Assembly: GCA_031369365.1 (NCBI GenBank) | Contig: JANMOP010000082.1 | Location: 1-64,000 of the forward strand | Source: Methylotenera_A sp031369365 | GTDB lineage: Bacteria > Pseudomonadota > Gammaproteobacteria > Burkholderiales > Methylophilaceae | Direction: 5' to 3' | DNA length: 64,000 nt | Shown here: positions 20,101-26,473 of the stretch, in pieces | How the letters are laid out: every line of letters starts with the position of its first letter | Position numbering within the stretch: the stretch's first letter is position 1 | Made by a program: the position numbers and the translations under genes | Notes under the pieces: generated by a model | Told to the model about the DNA's origin: nothing | Seen by the model: the letters and a program-made list of their open reading frames with translations, nothing else | The model's database searches: none

Positions 20101-21291
20101 CGTAATATTGATTTAACCAATACCGCTGCTGATATTGCAACCACAGGCAATTTTGGCTTAACTACATCGGAGGGCGTACTTAGACAAAGTAATAACCCCG
20201 CGTTGCCAAGTGATGGTGCATCGATTACCCTGCAAGCAGGTTTAGGCAAAGGTGCCAATGTACAAGCTTATATTGATCAATATATTTTAGGTGCAGGCCC
20301 AGCAGCGCTAGCAGGTGATGTGGCTAAATTAGCTGAATATCGTGCGGCTACAGCATCGGCAGTCACATCTTATATGCGTAAAACGTTGAGCAATAATGCA
20401 TTAACAGACGCACAGGCCGTAACACAATTTAATGCACTTAGTGTAGAGGCAAAAAGCATATTTGCGAATAGACATTTAAGCACCGAGCTCATCGCATCAG
20501 CCAAAGGTTTTGCTAAGGCCGGCAATCATGATCGTGGCAATTCAGCGATTGCTGCTTTGTTCCCCACCCTTAACCGAGGTGATATTTTATTGTACGCAAG
20601 CAAAGTAACCACCAATAGCGGCGGCAGTATCGATTTGATTGCACCAGGCGGTTTAATTAATGTGGGTGCACCTGGTAAGCAATTTAAAAACGACGCAACA
20701 CAATCTGGTGATATTGGTGTGATTACTGAAAAAGGAGGTGCAATTCGCGCCATTGCCAATGGAGATCTTCAGGTTAATCAATCTAAAGTTATTACCCAAT
20801 TTGGTAGCGATATAGCCATTTGGTCAACCACAGGCACTATCGATGCGGGTCGTGGCTCCAAAACCGCAACATCAGTGCCACAGCGTATTGTGCAAACCGA
20901 TGTAGATGGCAATACAATTATTGAAGTAAGAGGTGTGGCGGCTGGCAGTGGTATTCGTGCCCAAACCTATGATCCAGATGGCCCTAATGGCCCGCAAATA
21001 GCGCCTGCAAAAGGCAATATTTTCTTAACCGCACCTAGGGTAGATGCAGGTGAAGCTGGTATTGAGGCGGGAGATTTGTTTATAGTTGCGCCTATTGTAT
21101 TAAACGCAGCCAACATTCAAGTGTCGGGTAGTTCTTCTGGCGTGCCCGTTGCAGCAACCTCAAGCTTAGCTGGAGTTGGCGCAGGCCTGTCGCCAGACTC
21201 AGTCAATGCTGCTACGGCTGCAGTGGCACAAAGTGTCGCACAATCGGCCAGTCAACCTTTTGTAAAACCCGTGTTGCCTTCCATTATTTAA
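11152..21291 (+). CDS. TpsA giant filamentous-haemagglutinin-type exoprotein
   Basis: 3379 residues; AAGGA precedes the ATG. It begins with an extended ESPR-type signal peptide (YKLVYSKVLNMFVPASE, VRGSGNKSSRR, then a hydrophobic core ending ALA at about 59). The TPS domain (about 60-300) has QQGNRTWSALNRIHDLNPSIL and the anchor motif NTNGIIFGKNAQFNVG, a variant of NPNGI. The rest is a long beta-helix of degenerate repeats rich in G, N, T and A. A proline-rich break (IPEIPDV...IPGTPEIPAV) lies near residue 2470. The C-terminal 400 residues contain DRGNSAIAALFPTLNRGDI and GGSIDLIAPGGLINVG, resembling the DUF3739 region of filamentous-haemagglutinin family proteins. Probable substrate of the adjacent TpsB. 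Long antisense open frames inside it are shadows of its biased codon use. Confidence 0.93.
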   Translation: MNQGLYKLVYSKVLNMFVPASEAVRGSGNKSSRRIRKHAKNSLHHVLMVCFFFIGNALADPAGLIPGTSLIPGTQAWINSSITGATSNSLTITQTAPKAILDWQKLNLNAGELLKFNQQGNRTWSALNRIHDLNPSILDGSVLADGNVYFINTNGIIFGKNAQFNVGSLYAGTLDITNDLFNAGILSVPFKPVFEGIGGFVTVEKGAQINTVSGGKVLLFAENVTNSGVINTPDGQTILAAGKKVYLQASTDPAGFMVEVDGGGRATNLGKIVAERGNITMMGLAVNQAGILTATTSVRANGSIRLLAQDNAAESVGGVIGARNGIVTFAKGSVTEVNPEYANKEETIASQPFKTSDIKIEASLVNIDGKISAKGGNVTLIALEPASTQLASQNPNGLVSRIYLGDNAEIDVSGVDALAPMSRNQLEIQLFSDQLKDAPILRDGGLFKETVYVDARKGTQLFDIQPFLNLKGATVAEKMTKAGTITLSTPNDLIAEKGSILNVSGGSTTYEAGSIRETNLFFNGKLVPISEAKPGVPYDQTADFYTVKDTKWGVTRSWDLIGGTTQGWGGITTGNANKQLKTTVIGTDVASYFEGDDAGTLDLTVADDKITTQNLVLAGQVLANTKVSTQQLTNQAIPNSGKFVASANDLVIAKNANELVSGFTFEQKLDDKFQSSISTDLLAQGFNDIDLTKTNKIQVNDAMHLNPNGKLLLNRDLDGNTTQINADIIAPSGNITLAGSTTIADGVKISTAGLFTNDKTGITGQYSQAAAINGGGGINDGIKDFGIKATLLTLGKNVTLDASAGAWVDNKGHLHEGEAGNIKFTTLAKIDDSVALQAYGFKQGGTLSVTYGLAGQEKTLNIAGNPNASNADIDVAAGFFNKGGFSKYALSAQDVNIGDNADTPQEIYAAAQTWQLNAGFANQAGAPTLATVASTTAQPETTRKPVSFSFTADKLGGVLTLAENTTIRTDRAGSVSLAAGKQVNVLGNVVTPSGAIDIKINDKDGSLPYDATQAVFIGDKANLSAIGSSITLPNSQPNLLKTQVFNAGTINIDAPKGAVVIKNGAVLDVSGTSIVNDTQTATGFTRETLHGDAGTIKVGASDGLLLDGTFKGAATGTGRGGMLDIGFTNTILDGATILMGNREFTITQQKQLTAQDFAMGDALKTDAGIAYTETSADTIRAGISAEQVQQGGIANLKVKSFMADASSISNNSIQLTADLDLKLAGNLKLETSLINVKDNGVAKLAASHITLKSLNTAVDNTVIAAGDGKLIAQSKQLYIDGLMAVTGVKETSINVTQDISGQGTQVNAGGLDATQGGIVANGDINLTARQIYPNTGAKLGFEAVGENSNITIRSSGAVPKPALSAQGELSIKAANVVQSGVLTAPFGQIMIEATKSATFTAGSVTSVSGNNQNIPFGTTSIGGEAFNLNAGASTPLIGKGVSIKSAKVDLQANSVLDLSAGGDMFAYEFVPGTGGSKDILAQPNMYAVMPNLGQDYAPFDQVYSNSSAAVGVGQAVFLTGVPGLATGTYTLLPARYALVPGAFLVEANVVGGELLPTQIAPQLDGATLTTGYRADLGTGARDANWSTFKVTDGAIFRPAAGTVSKAPSQYIITSANTFFANPNKTDGKKVSLPQDVGNLSLNAAKLALDSTVVANRVAGGAGLNVDISSTNIRVVSSAGADDGSLQLSAASLNTLNAESLLLGANRKLQDGVVVITTSAETVSIENDSNNAIKTPEIIIAATDTITVKTGSVIDTGAASKKPARTVIEANGDGALLALSSKSDISYSRTGGSATSTIGELNIEAGSTLKAGNSLVLDATKSASLLGNVSLQDGGSATLGANRILLGAAPTDILGLNVNAAALAALGQLKALTLNSYNNIDTFGTVNFGNNTLDLTMNAAGIAGHLANGEAAVPADVAPSIISANTFTLKNTQDATFTAPVDSSGRALQINANTVKLDGGKTISGKTEIAGYTKLDIKANEIRVANIGETNFNVAETKLTTGRITSDTAADFKITAQALEVAKLVGSLAGAQAGFGSTLTIAANDLTVASNIDLSSGKLVLTATNDLNINNGAAISAASTSNTFYDKTISANAGSVTLTSTTGNVNVNAGAVVDVTSQGEANAGLVKVVATAGTVNIAGDLKGAALGTGKGGVLYIDVNTLADFTATNSKAAGFSEGRQYRVRTGDVNITGTVANNNALTARETIVSADAGKITVSGDIIATAPKNSRIGLYAGNGVTLESTANLEAKSTNAGEEGGKVNITATSGVLDTPDQLNFKAGSTMDVSGGLGGAGGEVDITAPRTLDNKDIEIAQMGTTFIGLKDKVNINGLKAYDATSITLANRTLAINESENFLVSALTDSTKGLQRLGISNNPQFVITSGVEFRNKTGNLTLATDWDLHDARFDPTTGLRVSDVNQLASGLNANGDKLLAGTLNLRAAGNVLINGTLSDGFSSANLNVVSQAATPVIPEIPDVLDANDEVIIPGTPEIPAVAATGVIGLNSWTYNIVASTDFAAANPLQTISAAKDPATGNALSGNVIIANNKGIRTGTGDINIATGGDLKMLGAGAVIYTAGRSATQLAGFESPSANNPFYLTGGGDINVATKGNIIGGEPTSGRQLINQWLFRQGGGSGNLDTSWWVRPDLFKQSLATLGGGNININAGGSIGNFSASAPTTARFDTNGTIGNQVIDGGGDVKVKAGGDINNGVYFVAKGEGEITADGSIQKLGATFGTTLALQDGSFNVSAGKNVYIETVLNPTLVGQSLTNAARINSTGINSYFNSYSPQAAVNVVSLTGNAEFATGVTNDIASKVAGLDSSVTASLKYNPGNLKVVAHAGDATIGDITLLPSATGDLKVLAANNVNLGNITMSDADPAILPSINKPVSATRFNTLIAGQLTTHSAQLLHKNDAEPVWIVAQNGDISAKENSLITLPKAAKFVAGNDIKAINLVNQNNNASDITLLKAGNDIKVGNITVAGPGELLVQAGRNIDLTNTAADIATTGNFGLTTSEGVLRQSNNPALPSDGASITLQAGLGKGANVQAYIDQYILGAGPAALAGDVAKLAEYRAATASAVTSYMRKTLSNNALTDAQAVTQFNALSVEAKSIFANRHLSTELIASAKGFAKAGNHDRGNSAIAALFPTLNRGDILLYASKVTTNSGGSIDLIAPGGLINVGAPGKQFKNDATQSGDIGVITEKGGAIRAIANGDLQVNQSKVITQFGSDIAIWSTTGTIDAGRGSKTATSVPQRIVQTDVDGNTIIEVRGVAAGSGIRAQTYDPDGPNGPQIAPAKGNIFLTAPRVDAGEAGIEAGDLFIVAPIVLNAANIQVSGSSSGVPVAATSSLAGVGAGLSPDSVNAATAAVAQSVAQSASQPFVKPVLPSII

Positions 21292-21334
21292 GTTGATGTG
21301 ATTAGTATTGGTAACTAGTTTGACACATTAATAT

Positions 21335-21383
21335 AAGCACCTATTTCGGCAACGGGCTGGTTACGGTGACGGACTAGGTGCTT
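21335..21383 (+). terminator. Hairpin after tpsA, probable terminator
   Basis: The arms AAGCACCTA (21335-21343) and TAGGTGCTT (21375-21383) are perfectly complementary over nine bases, with a 31-base loop and a T-rich end (CTTTATTCTATTT). The long loop makes it weaker than a classic terminator, so partial read-through into the ExbB-fusion gene is possible. Confidence 0.5.
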
Positions 21384-21461
21384 TATTCTATTTGTCACAT
21401 AGTTTTAACCAAGTTGAAACATTGCCTTATTAAAATCTTTTAATTAATTTTAATAAGCATA

Positions 21462-23183
21462 ATGATGATAACTTCTCAGTTTATAAGCACCCATAAAAAC
21501 AACTTTTCAATCGCAATCTTCTCAGTATTGTTCATGGTTTCTTCTTTAGCGCATGCTGAGTGGAATGCCGAATGGACAGTACGCAATAAAATCTCTATTA
21601 ATTCACAAGGCTTAGCCGAGGCTGCTTATCAAGCGCCAGTGCTAGTGCGTTTACATTCGGGCAATTTTGATTTTACAAGTGTCAATATTGATGGTTCAGA
21701 TATTCGTTTTATAGCGGCTGATGATAAAACTGAGCTGAAGTATCACGTAGAAAAATTTGATGCCGTCAATGAGCTGGCTATTATTTGGGTGCAATTACCG
21801 CTTGCTAAAGCAGATGATAAAGATGCGCACTTTTGGCTGTATTCTGGAAATGAAAAAGCAGCGGCAAGTACAGCTACAAAAGCTAACTGGGATGCCAACA
21901 TCGTAGCAAATTTCCATTTTGCAGAAAAAGCTTTGTTACAGGATAGTTCCGCCACAGGCTTGGCAGCTGGCGGCGAAATCGTTTTGCAAAAGGCTGGTTT
22001 AATAGGCGAAGCGGCTACGTTTGCAGGTAAACCATTGGTTATTTCAGTTAACCCAGCGCTTAAGCATGTTGCTGGCGCTGGCTATACATGGTCAGCCTGG
22101 ATAAAGCCTACAAGCCTGCCGCAGCAAGCTGAGTTGTATAGTCAAAATGAATCAGTTAGTTTTAAGTTGGATGACCAAAAATTAAACCTAAATGTGGGAG
22201 CCAGTAAAATTTCAGGTGGTGAAATTAAAGCAGCCACTTGGCAACATGTCGCATTTACTTTAGAAGGTGGTAAAGCAAGCATTTATGTGAATGGTGTGCT
22301 GGTGGGTTCTGGCGAAGCGCCAGGAGTTGATGCAGAAACGGATATTAAAATTGGTGATGGATATTCTGGTGAGATGGATGAGCTGGAGATTGCCAATATC
22401 GCCAGAAGTGCAGCTTGGCTTAAGCTTGCCGCCAGCGCGCAAGGCGTGGATAGTCAGTTGTTACAAATTGCAACAAGCGAAAATGGTGAAGCGGAAGAAG
22501 GTGAAGGCGAGGCCAACTATATCGGTATATTAATCAATAGCTTAACGCTAGATGCCAAAATTGTGATTGGTATTTTGGCGGTAATGTTTGTAATTAGTGT
22601 GTGGGTGATGTGGGCAAAAGCGGTACTAGTTTCAAAAACAGATAAAGACAATAAAAAGTTTCTCGCACGTTTTCAAAAAGCTGATGCTAATGATTTATTG
22701 GCATTAGATAAGAATGCTAACTTTCCAAATTCCACATTATTCAAGTTGTATCGAGCAGGGCTGCGTGAGATTAAAAAACGTCAACATGAAGGTCAAGTAT
22801 TGGCATTAAGTGGCGCCTCGATGGATGCCATTAAGGCCGCTATTGATGCCGATTTGGTACGTGAAACTCAAAAGCAAAACGCGGGCATGGTGCTACTCAC
22901 CATTGCAATTTCGGGCGGCCCGTTCTTAGGTTTACTAGGTACTGTGGTAGGGGTGATGATTACCTTTGCGGCGATTGCGGCAGCGGGTGATGTTAACGTA
23001 AATGCGATTGCACCTGGTATTGCGGCAGCCCTTTTGGCGACTGTAGCAGGCTTAGCAGTGGCAATCCCAGCTTTGTTTGGTTACAACTATTTGGCAAGCC
23101 GAATTAAAAATATCACCATTGCTATGCAGATTTTTGTGGATGAATTTGTGACACGTTCTGCCGAGCTTTACGGTAAAGAATAG
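21462..23183 (+). CDS. DUF2341-LamG-ExbB fusion protein (MotA/TolQ/ExbB proton channel)
   Basis: 573 residues. After a signal peptide (ending near SSLAHA) residues about 35-140 match DUF2341 (WTVRNKISINSQGL, APVLVRLHSGNFDF, FWLYSGNE). About 150-325 is a LamG/concanavalin-like domain (YTWSAWIKPTSL, TWQHVAFTLEGGKASIYVNGVLVG, GEMDELEIANIARS). A membrane helix at about 355-390 leads to a MotA/TolQ/ExbB domain with GPFLGLLGTVVGVMITF and the last paired helices near 480-550. The protein thus joins a periplasmic carbohydrate-binding-like region to an inner-membrane ion channel. It is followed at nine bases by exbD. It should form a proton-driven motor with the ExbD proteins; the extracytoplasmic fusion is unlike housekeeping ExbB. 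Confidence 0.9.
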   Translation: MMITSQFISTHKNNFSIAIFSVLFMVSSLAHAEWNAEWTVRNKISINSQGLAEAAYQAPVLVRLHSGNFDFTSVNIDGSDIRFIAADDKTELKYHVEKFDAVNELAIIWVQLPLAKADDKDAHFWLYSGNEKAAASTATKANWDANIVANFHFAEKALLQDSSATGLAAGGEIVLQKAGLIGEAATFAGKPLVISVNPALKHVAGAGYTWSAWIKPTSLPQQAELYSQNESVSFKLDDQKLNLNVGASKISGGEIKAATWQHVAFTLEGGKASIYVNGVLVGSGEAPGVDAETDIKIGDGYSGEMDELEIANIARSAAWLKLAASAQGVDSQLLQIATSENGEAEEGEGEANYIGILINSLTLDAKIVIGILAVMFVISVWVMWAKAVLVSKTDKDNKKFLARFQKADANDLLALDKNANFPNSTLFKLYRAGLREIKKRQHEGQVLALSGASMDAIKAAIDADLVRETQKQNAGMVLLTIAISGGPFLGLLGTVVGVMITFAAIAAAGDVNVNAIAPGIAAALLATVAGLAVAIPALFGYNYLASRIKNITIAMQIFVDEFVTRSAELYGKE

Positions 23184-23191
23184 GCTAGAAC

Positions 23192-23602
23192 ATGTCTGAA
23201 GGCATAAAGGAAGAGAACCAGCTATACGACGAAATCAATATTACGCCAATGCTGGATTTAGCTTATGTGTTGTTGGTGATATTTATCATCATGACCACGG
23301 CTTCTGTGCAAGGCGTAAAAGTAGATATTCCTAATACAGTGAACACCAGCAGTTTGGCAAAACCGCAGACTAGAGCTATCACGATTGCCAGCGATGGTTC
23401 TGTGTATTTAGATGCATATCCTGTAGATATGGCGACTTTAGAGCAGCGTTTGAGTGAATATAAAAGCGGCAACCCAGAATTGCCAGTTGTGTTAAAAGGC
23501 GATGCGGCAGCGCATTACGAAAAAGTATCAGAAGTGCTAGAAATTTGTAAAAAATTGGATATAACTGAAGTTGGCTTGGTCACAAAAAAAATAGCGCAAT
23601 AA
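23192..23602 (+). CDS. exbD: ExbD/TolR family biopolymer transport protein (copy 1)
   Basis: 136 residues. A short cytoplasmic N-terminus leads to one membrane helix carrying the proton-binding aspartate, Asp22, in INITPMLDLAYVLLVIFIIMT, followed by a periplasmic domain (VDIPNTVNTSSL, AITIASDGSVYLDAYPVD, VVLKGDAAAHYEKVSEVLEICKKL, EVGLVTKK) of normal ExbD length. It should pair with the ExbB domain of the gene upstream to convert proton-motive force into movement of the TonB-like protein. It lies nine bases after that gene and 15 bases before a paralogue, in one operon. Confidence 0.93.
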   Translation: MSEGIKEENQLYDEINITPMLDLAYVLLVIFIIMTTASVQGVKVDIPNTVNTSSLAKPQTRAITIASDGSVYLDAYPVDMATLEQRLSEYKSGNPELPVVLKGDAAAHYEKVSEVLEICKKLDITEVGLVTKKIAQ

Positions 23603-23617
23603 CCTATAAAGTAAATT

Positions 23618-24022
23618 ATGCAAGTACAAAACGACGCCCAGCCATACGACACCATCAACATTACTCCAATGCTGGATTTGGCCTATGTGTTGCTGGTAAT
23701 TTTTATTTTGATGACTACGGCAGGTGTGCAAGGGCTCACCATGAATTTGCCTAAACCATCTAACAAGCCGAGTACCGAAAAACATGATGTAAAAATCGTG
23801 CAAGTACAGCAAGGGGGCGGCGTGTTGATAAATGGTGTAGGCGTGAGTGCAGCTGAGCTTGAAAGTCAACTAATTAGCGCCAAAGCAGCAGATCCAAAAT
23901 TTAATGTGATGATTAAAGGTGACGCAAAAGCCCCTTATGCAGGGATTATTGGTGTGATTGATTTGGTGAATAAGCTTGAGATTGAAAATGTGGGCTTGGT
24001 TACTGGGCGTATAGGTACTTAA
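23618..24022 (+). CDS. exbD: ExbD/TolR family biopolymer transport protein (copy 2)
   Basis: 134 residues, a close paralogue of the preceding gene: the membrane segment NITPMLDLAYVLLVIF is identical and carries Asp20, while the periplasmic part has diverged (MNLPKPSNKPSTEKHDVKIVQVQQGGGVLING, VMIKGDAKAPYAGIIGVIDLVNKLEIENVGLVTGRI). ExbD works as a dimer inside an ExbB pentamer, so two adjacent copies raise the possibility of a heterodimer. The duplication looks old. No good Shine-Dalgarno is visible before ATG 23618, so translation may be coupled to the upstream gene. Confidence 0.93.
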   Translation: MQVQNDAQPYDTINITPMLDLAYVLLVIFILMTTAGVQGLTMNLPKPSNKPSTEKHDVKIVQVQQGGGVLINGVGVSAAELESQLISAKAADPKFNVMIKGDAKAPYAGIIGVIDLVNKLEIENVGLVTGRIGT

Positions 24023-24030
24023 CTTAATAG

Positions 24031-24078
24031 CCACTTAGGTTAATAGTTATTTAGGTTAATAGGTACATAAGGTTAAAA
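24031..24078 (+). repeat. Degenerate 16-bp tandem repeat before the tonB-like gene
   Basis: Three units of 16 bases: CCACTTAGGTTAATAG, TTATTTAGGTTAATAG, GTACATAAGGTTAAAA. The array fills the gap between exbD copy 2 and the tonB-like gene; the AAGG in the last unit probably serves as its ribosome binding site. Confidence 0.7.
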
Positions 24079-24083
24079 AAACT

Positions 24084-24782
24084 ATGAACGAAACTTATGA
24101 CCCAATGCTAGATGAGGACAATGAATCACAAACTAGTGTTTGGATTAAGCGTATTGCGACTGTATTGGTGGTGTTGTTAGTATTAGGCGGTATTGGTTAC
24201 GGCATAAAAAAATTAATGTCAGGTGGCTCACCTCATAAAAAACAAGTGACTACCATTAAATTGCTTCCTGATACGCCGCCTCCGCCGCCTCCACCTCCAC
24301 CAAAAGAGCCGCCCAAAGTACAGGTAAAAGACCAACCTAAAGAAATTAAAGTGGAGCAACCAAAACCAGCAGAAACGCCGCCTGCAGAGCAGTTAAAGAT
24401 GGAAGGCGCTGCTGGTGATGGCCCTAGCCCCTTCGCGGCAGGGGCAGTAAATAACGATTACAAAGGTGGCGAGGTTAAAACGATTGGCTCTGACGGTGGT
24501 GCTAAGTTTAATTGGTATGCGGGTGTTCTGAAAAACCAAATTCAGGACGCTTTGGAAAAAGTAAAACAACTAAAAGAAAGTCAATACAAGCTGATAGTAA
24601 GCATTTGGTTAAAGCCAAATGGTGATATTGAAAGGCTTGAGTGGTCAGGTGCAGAAGCAGAACCTGAGATACAGCAGGCTGTTAAATCGGCTTTAGATAA
24701 TATGCCTGCAATGCGTGAAGCGCCGCCAGAAGGTATGCCACAACCTATTAAGCTGCGTATTACTGCACGCAAAATGGGTTAG
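24084..24782 (+). CDS. TonB-like energy transducer
   Basis: 232 residues. Residues 1-20 are cytoplasmic and acidic, 21-45 form a membrane helix (VWIKRIATVLVVLLVLGGIGYGI), 60-115 are a rigid proline/lysine/glutamate-rich spacer with a run of nine prolines and KEPPKVQVKDQPKEIKVEQPKP, and about 150-232 are a TonB C-terminal-like fold (WYAGVLKNQIQDALEKVKQLKESQYKLIVSIWLKPNGDIERLEWSG, EIQQAVKSALDNMPAMREAPPEGMPQPIKLRI). It should span the periplasm and pull on an outer-membrane partner using the ExbB/ExbD motor. The window has no typical TonB-dependent receptor with a plug domain; the only outer-membrane candidates nearby are the porin and TpsB. Confidence 0.88.
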   Translation: MNETYDPMLDEDNESQTSVWIKRIATVLVVLLVLGGIGYGIKKLMSGGSPHKKQVTTIKLLPDTPPPPPPPPPKEPPKVQVKDQPKEIKVEQPKPAETPPAEQLKMEGAAGDGPSPFAAGAVNNDYKGGEVKTIGSDGGAKFNWYAGVLKNQIQDALEKVKQLKESQYKLIVSIWLKPNGDIERLEWSGAEAEPEIQQAVKSALDNMPAMREAPPEGMPQPIKLRITARKMG

Positions 24783-24813
24783 AAAAAATTGTTAGAAACT
24801 TAAGGAAATAAAT

Positions 24814-26448
24814 ATGTTAAACCAACCATTATCAGAACGTAACGCCAAACTACTGTTGGCTTTGTCACTATCTATTGGGTTAGGTGCAACTGCACCATTG
24901 GCTAATGCAGATGAGCGTGAATCCTTAGAGCAGCTTAAAGCTACAACCACCAACTTGATTGATTTACTGGTGCAAGAAGGCGTACTACCTAAAGACAAAG
25001 CTGACGCAATGATGAAAAAGGCCAGTCAGGATGCTGCACAACAAGTAAAGCAGGCCAAAGCTATAGAGGCAACATCTGCTGAAAATACTGCTCAGGAAAA
25101 CATCCCTCAAGCGGACAAATCAGTGCGTGTGCAATATGTGCCAGAGCATGTAAAAAAAGAAATGCGTGATGAGATTCAAAAAGAGGTGATGACTAAGCTT
25201 AATTACAAAGCTGGTACACGCTTAGGTTTACCTGGCTGGATCGATAGAATCGCATTTAATGGGGATATTCGTTTACGTTTTGAGAACGATTCGTTTTCTA
25301 GTGAAAATGCCCCTCTAACAGCATTAAACAATACTGTGCGAAATGCTGGCATTTTAAACTCTACAGAAGATCGCGACCGTTTTCGTTTACGTGCTAGGCT
25401 AGGTGCTGATATTGAAGTGAATGATTGGTTAAAAGGCGGTTTGCAATTTGTTACTGGCGCACTTACTAGTCCTGTAACTCCTAATCAAACTCAGGGCATT
25501 GCGCAGGGTAAATATACTTTTGGTCTAGACAGGGCATTTCTTACAGCATCACCCTTACCGTGGTTGTCACTACAAGGAGGGCGTTTTGCGAACCCGTTTT
25601 TACGCACAGATTTGCTTTGGGATCCTGATTTGGCATTTGATGGGGTCGCTGCAACAGTTACCCCGAAATTTAACGATAGTTGGTCGTCATTCACCACTGT
25701 TGGTGCTTTCCCTATAGAGGAAATACAATCATCTGAAGTGAATAAAGCTAAAGATAAATGGTTATATGCACTACAGACTGGTATTAAGTGGCAAGCACAA
25801 AATAGAACAAGCGCTAAATTGGGTATTGCTTACTACGACTATCAAAATGTGGAAGGCAAATCGAACCCAACGGGTTTGGATACTTATTCTGGAACAGTGC
25901 CTGCTTTTAGGCAAAAAGGTAACAACACTTTTAACATAAACACATTAAATGGCGGCTTACCTAGTACTAATAATATTGCGTTAGCTTCTCAATTTGAGTT
26001 AATAAACTTAACAGGGCAGATTGATTTGCTTACATTTGACCCTGTGCATGTCACTTTGACAGGGGATTATGTTAAGAACATAGGATTTGACGCGGATGAA
26101 ATTTTTGGACGTACAGGCAATAAGTACAAAGAAGAAAATGAAGGCTACCAACTACGTTTAGATGTTGGACATAACAGCTTTAATGGTGGAGCTACTACAG
26201 AAGTCAAACCGAAAGATTGGCAAGTGTCACTTGCTTATAAGCGACTAGAAGCAGACTCAGTATTAGACGCCTTTACTGACTCTAACTTTCATCTAGGTGG
26301 TACGGATGCTAAAGGTTGGCTGATAGGCGGTAATTATGCGATTGATAAAAACGCTTGGGTAAGCGCACGCTACTTCAGTGCAGATACCATTACAGGTTTA
26401 CCGCTTTCTATTGATGTTTTGCTACTTGATTTTATTGCTAAGTTTTAA
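24814..26448 (+). CDS. Putative outer-membrane porin with N-terminal coiled coil
   Basis: 544 residues, ATG after AAGGA. The signal peptide ends near ANA (residue 31). A helical region (about 35-115, LEQLKATTTNLIDLLVQEGVLPKDKADAMMKKA) with SLH-like leucine spacing is followed by VRVQYVPEHVKKEMRDEI and a beta barrel rich in alternating aromatic strands (GDIRLRFEND, RFRLRARLGADIEVNDWLKGGLQF, ending LLLDFIAKF with terminal Phe). The pattern matches the putative porin family (Porin_5). It is 32 bases after the TonB-like gene, in the same operon, and is therefore a candidate outer-membrane component of this system. It lacks a TonB plug, so how TonB would engage it is unknown. Confidence 0.82.
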   Translation: MLNQPLSERNAKLLLALSLSIGLGATAPLANADERESLEQLKATTTNLIDLLVQEGVLPKDKADAMMKKASQDAAQQVKQAKAIEATSAENTAQENIPQADKSVRVQYVPEHVKKEMRDEIQKEVMTKLNYKAGTRLGLPGWIDRIAFNGDIRLRFENDSFSSENAPLTALNNTVRNAGILNSTEDRDRFRLRARLGADIEVNDWLKGGLQFVTGALTSPVTPNQTQGIAQGKYTFGLDRAFLTASPLPWLSLQGGRFANPFLRTDLLWDPDLAFDGVAATVTPKFNDSWSSFTTVGAFPIEEIQSSEVNKAKDKWLYALQTGIKWQAQNRTSAKLGIAYYDYQNVEGKSNPTGLDTYSGTVPAFRQKGNNTFNINTLNGGLPSTNNIALASQFELINLTGQIDLLTFDPVHVTLTGDYVKNIGFDADEIFGRTGNKYKEENEGYQLRLDVGHNSFNGGATTEVKPKDWQVSLAYKRLEADSVLDAFTDSNFHLGGTDAKGWLIGGNYAIDKNAWVSARYFSADTITGLPLSIDVLLLDFIAKF

Positions 26449-26473
26449 TTTAGGGTCTGAATTGGAATTTAAA

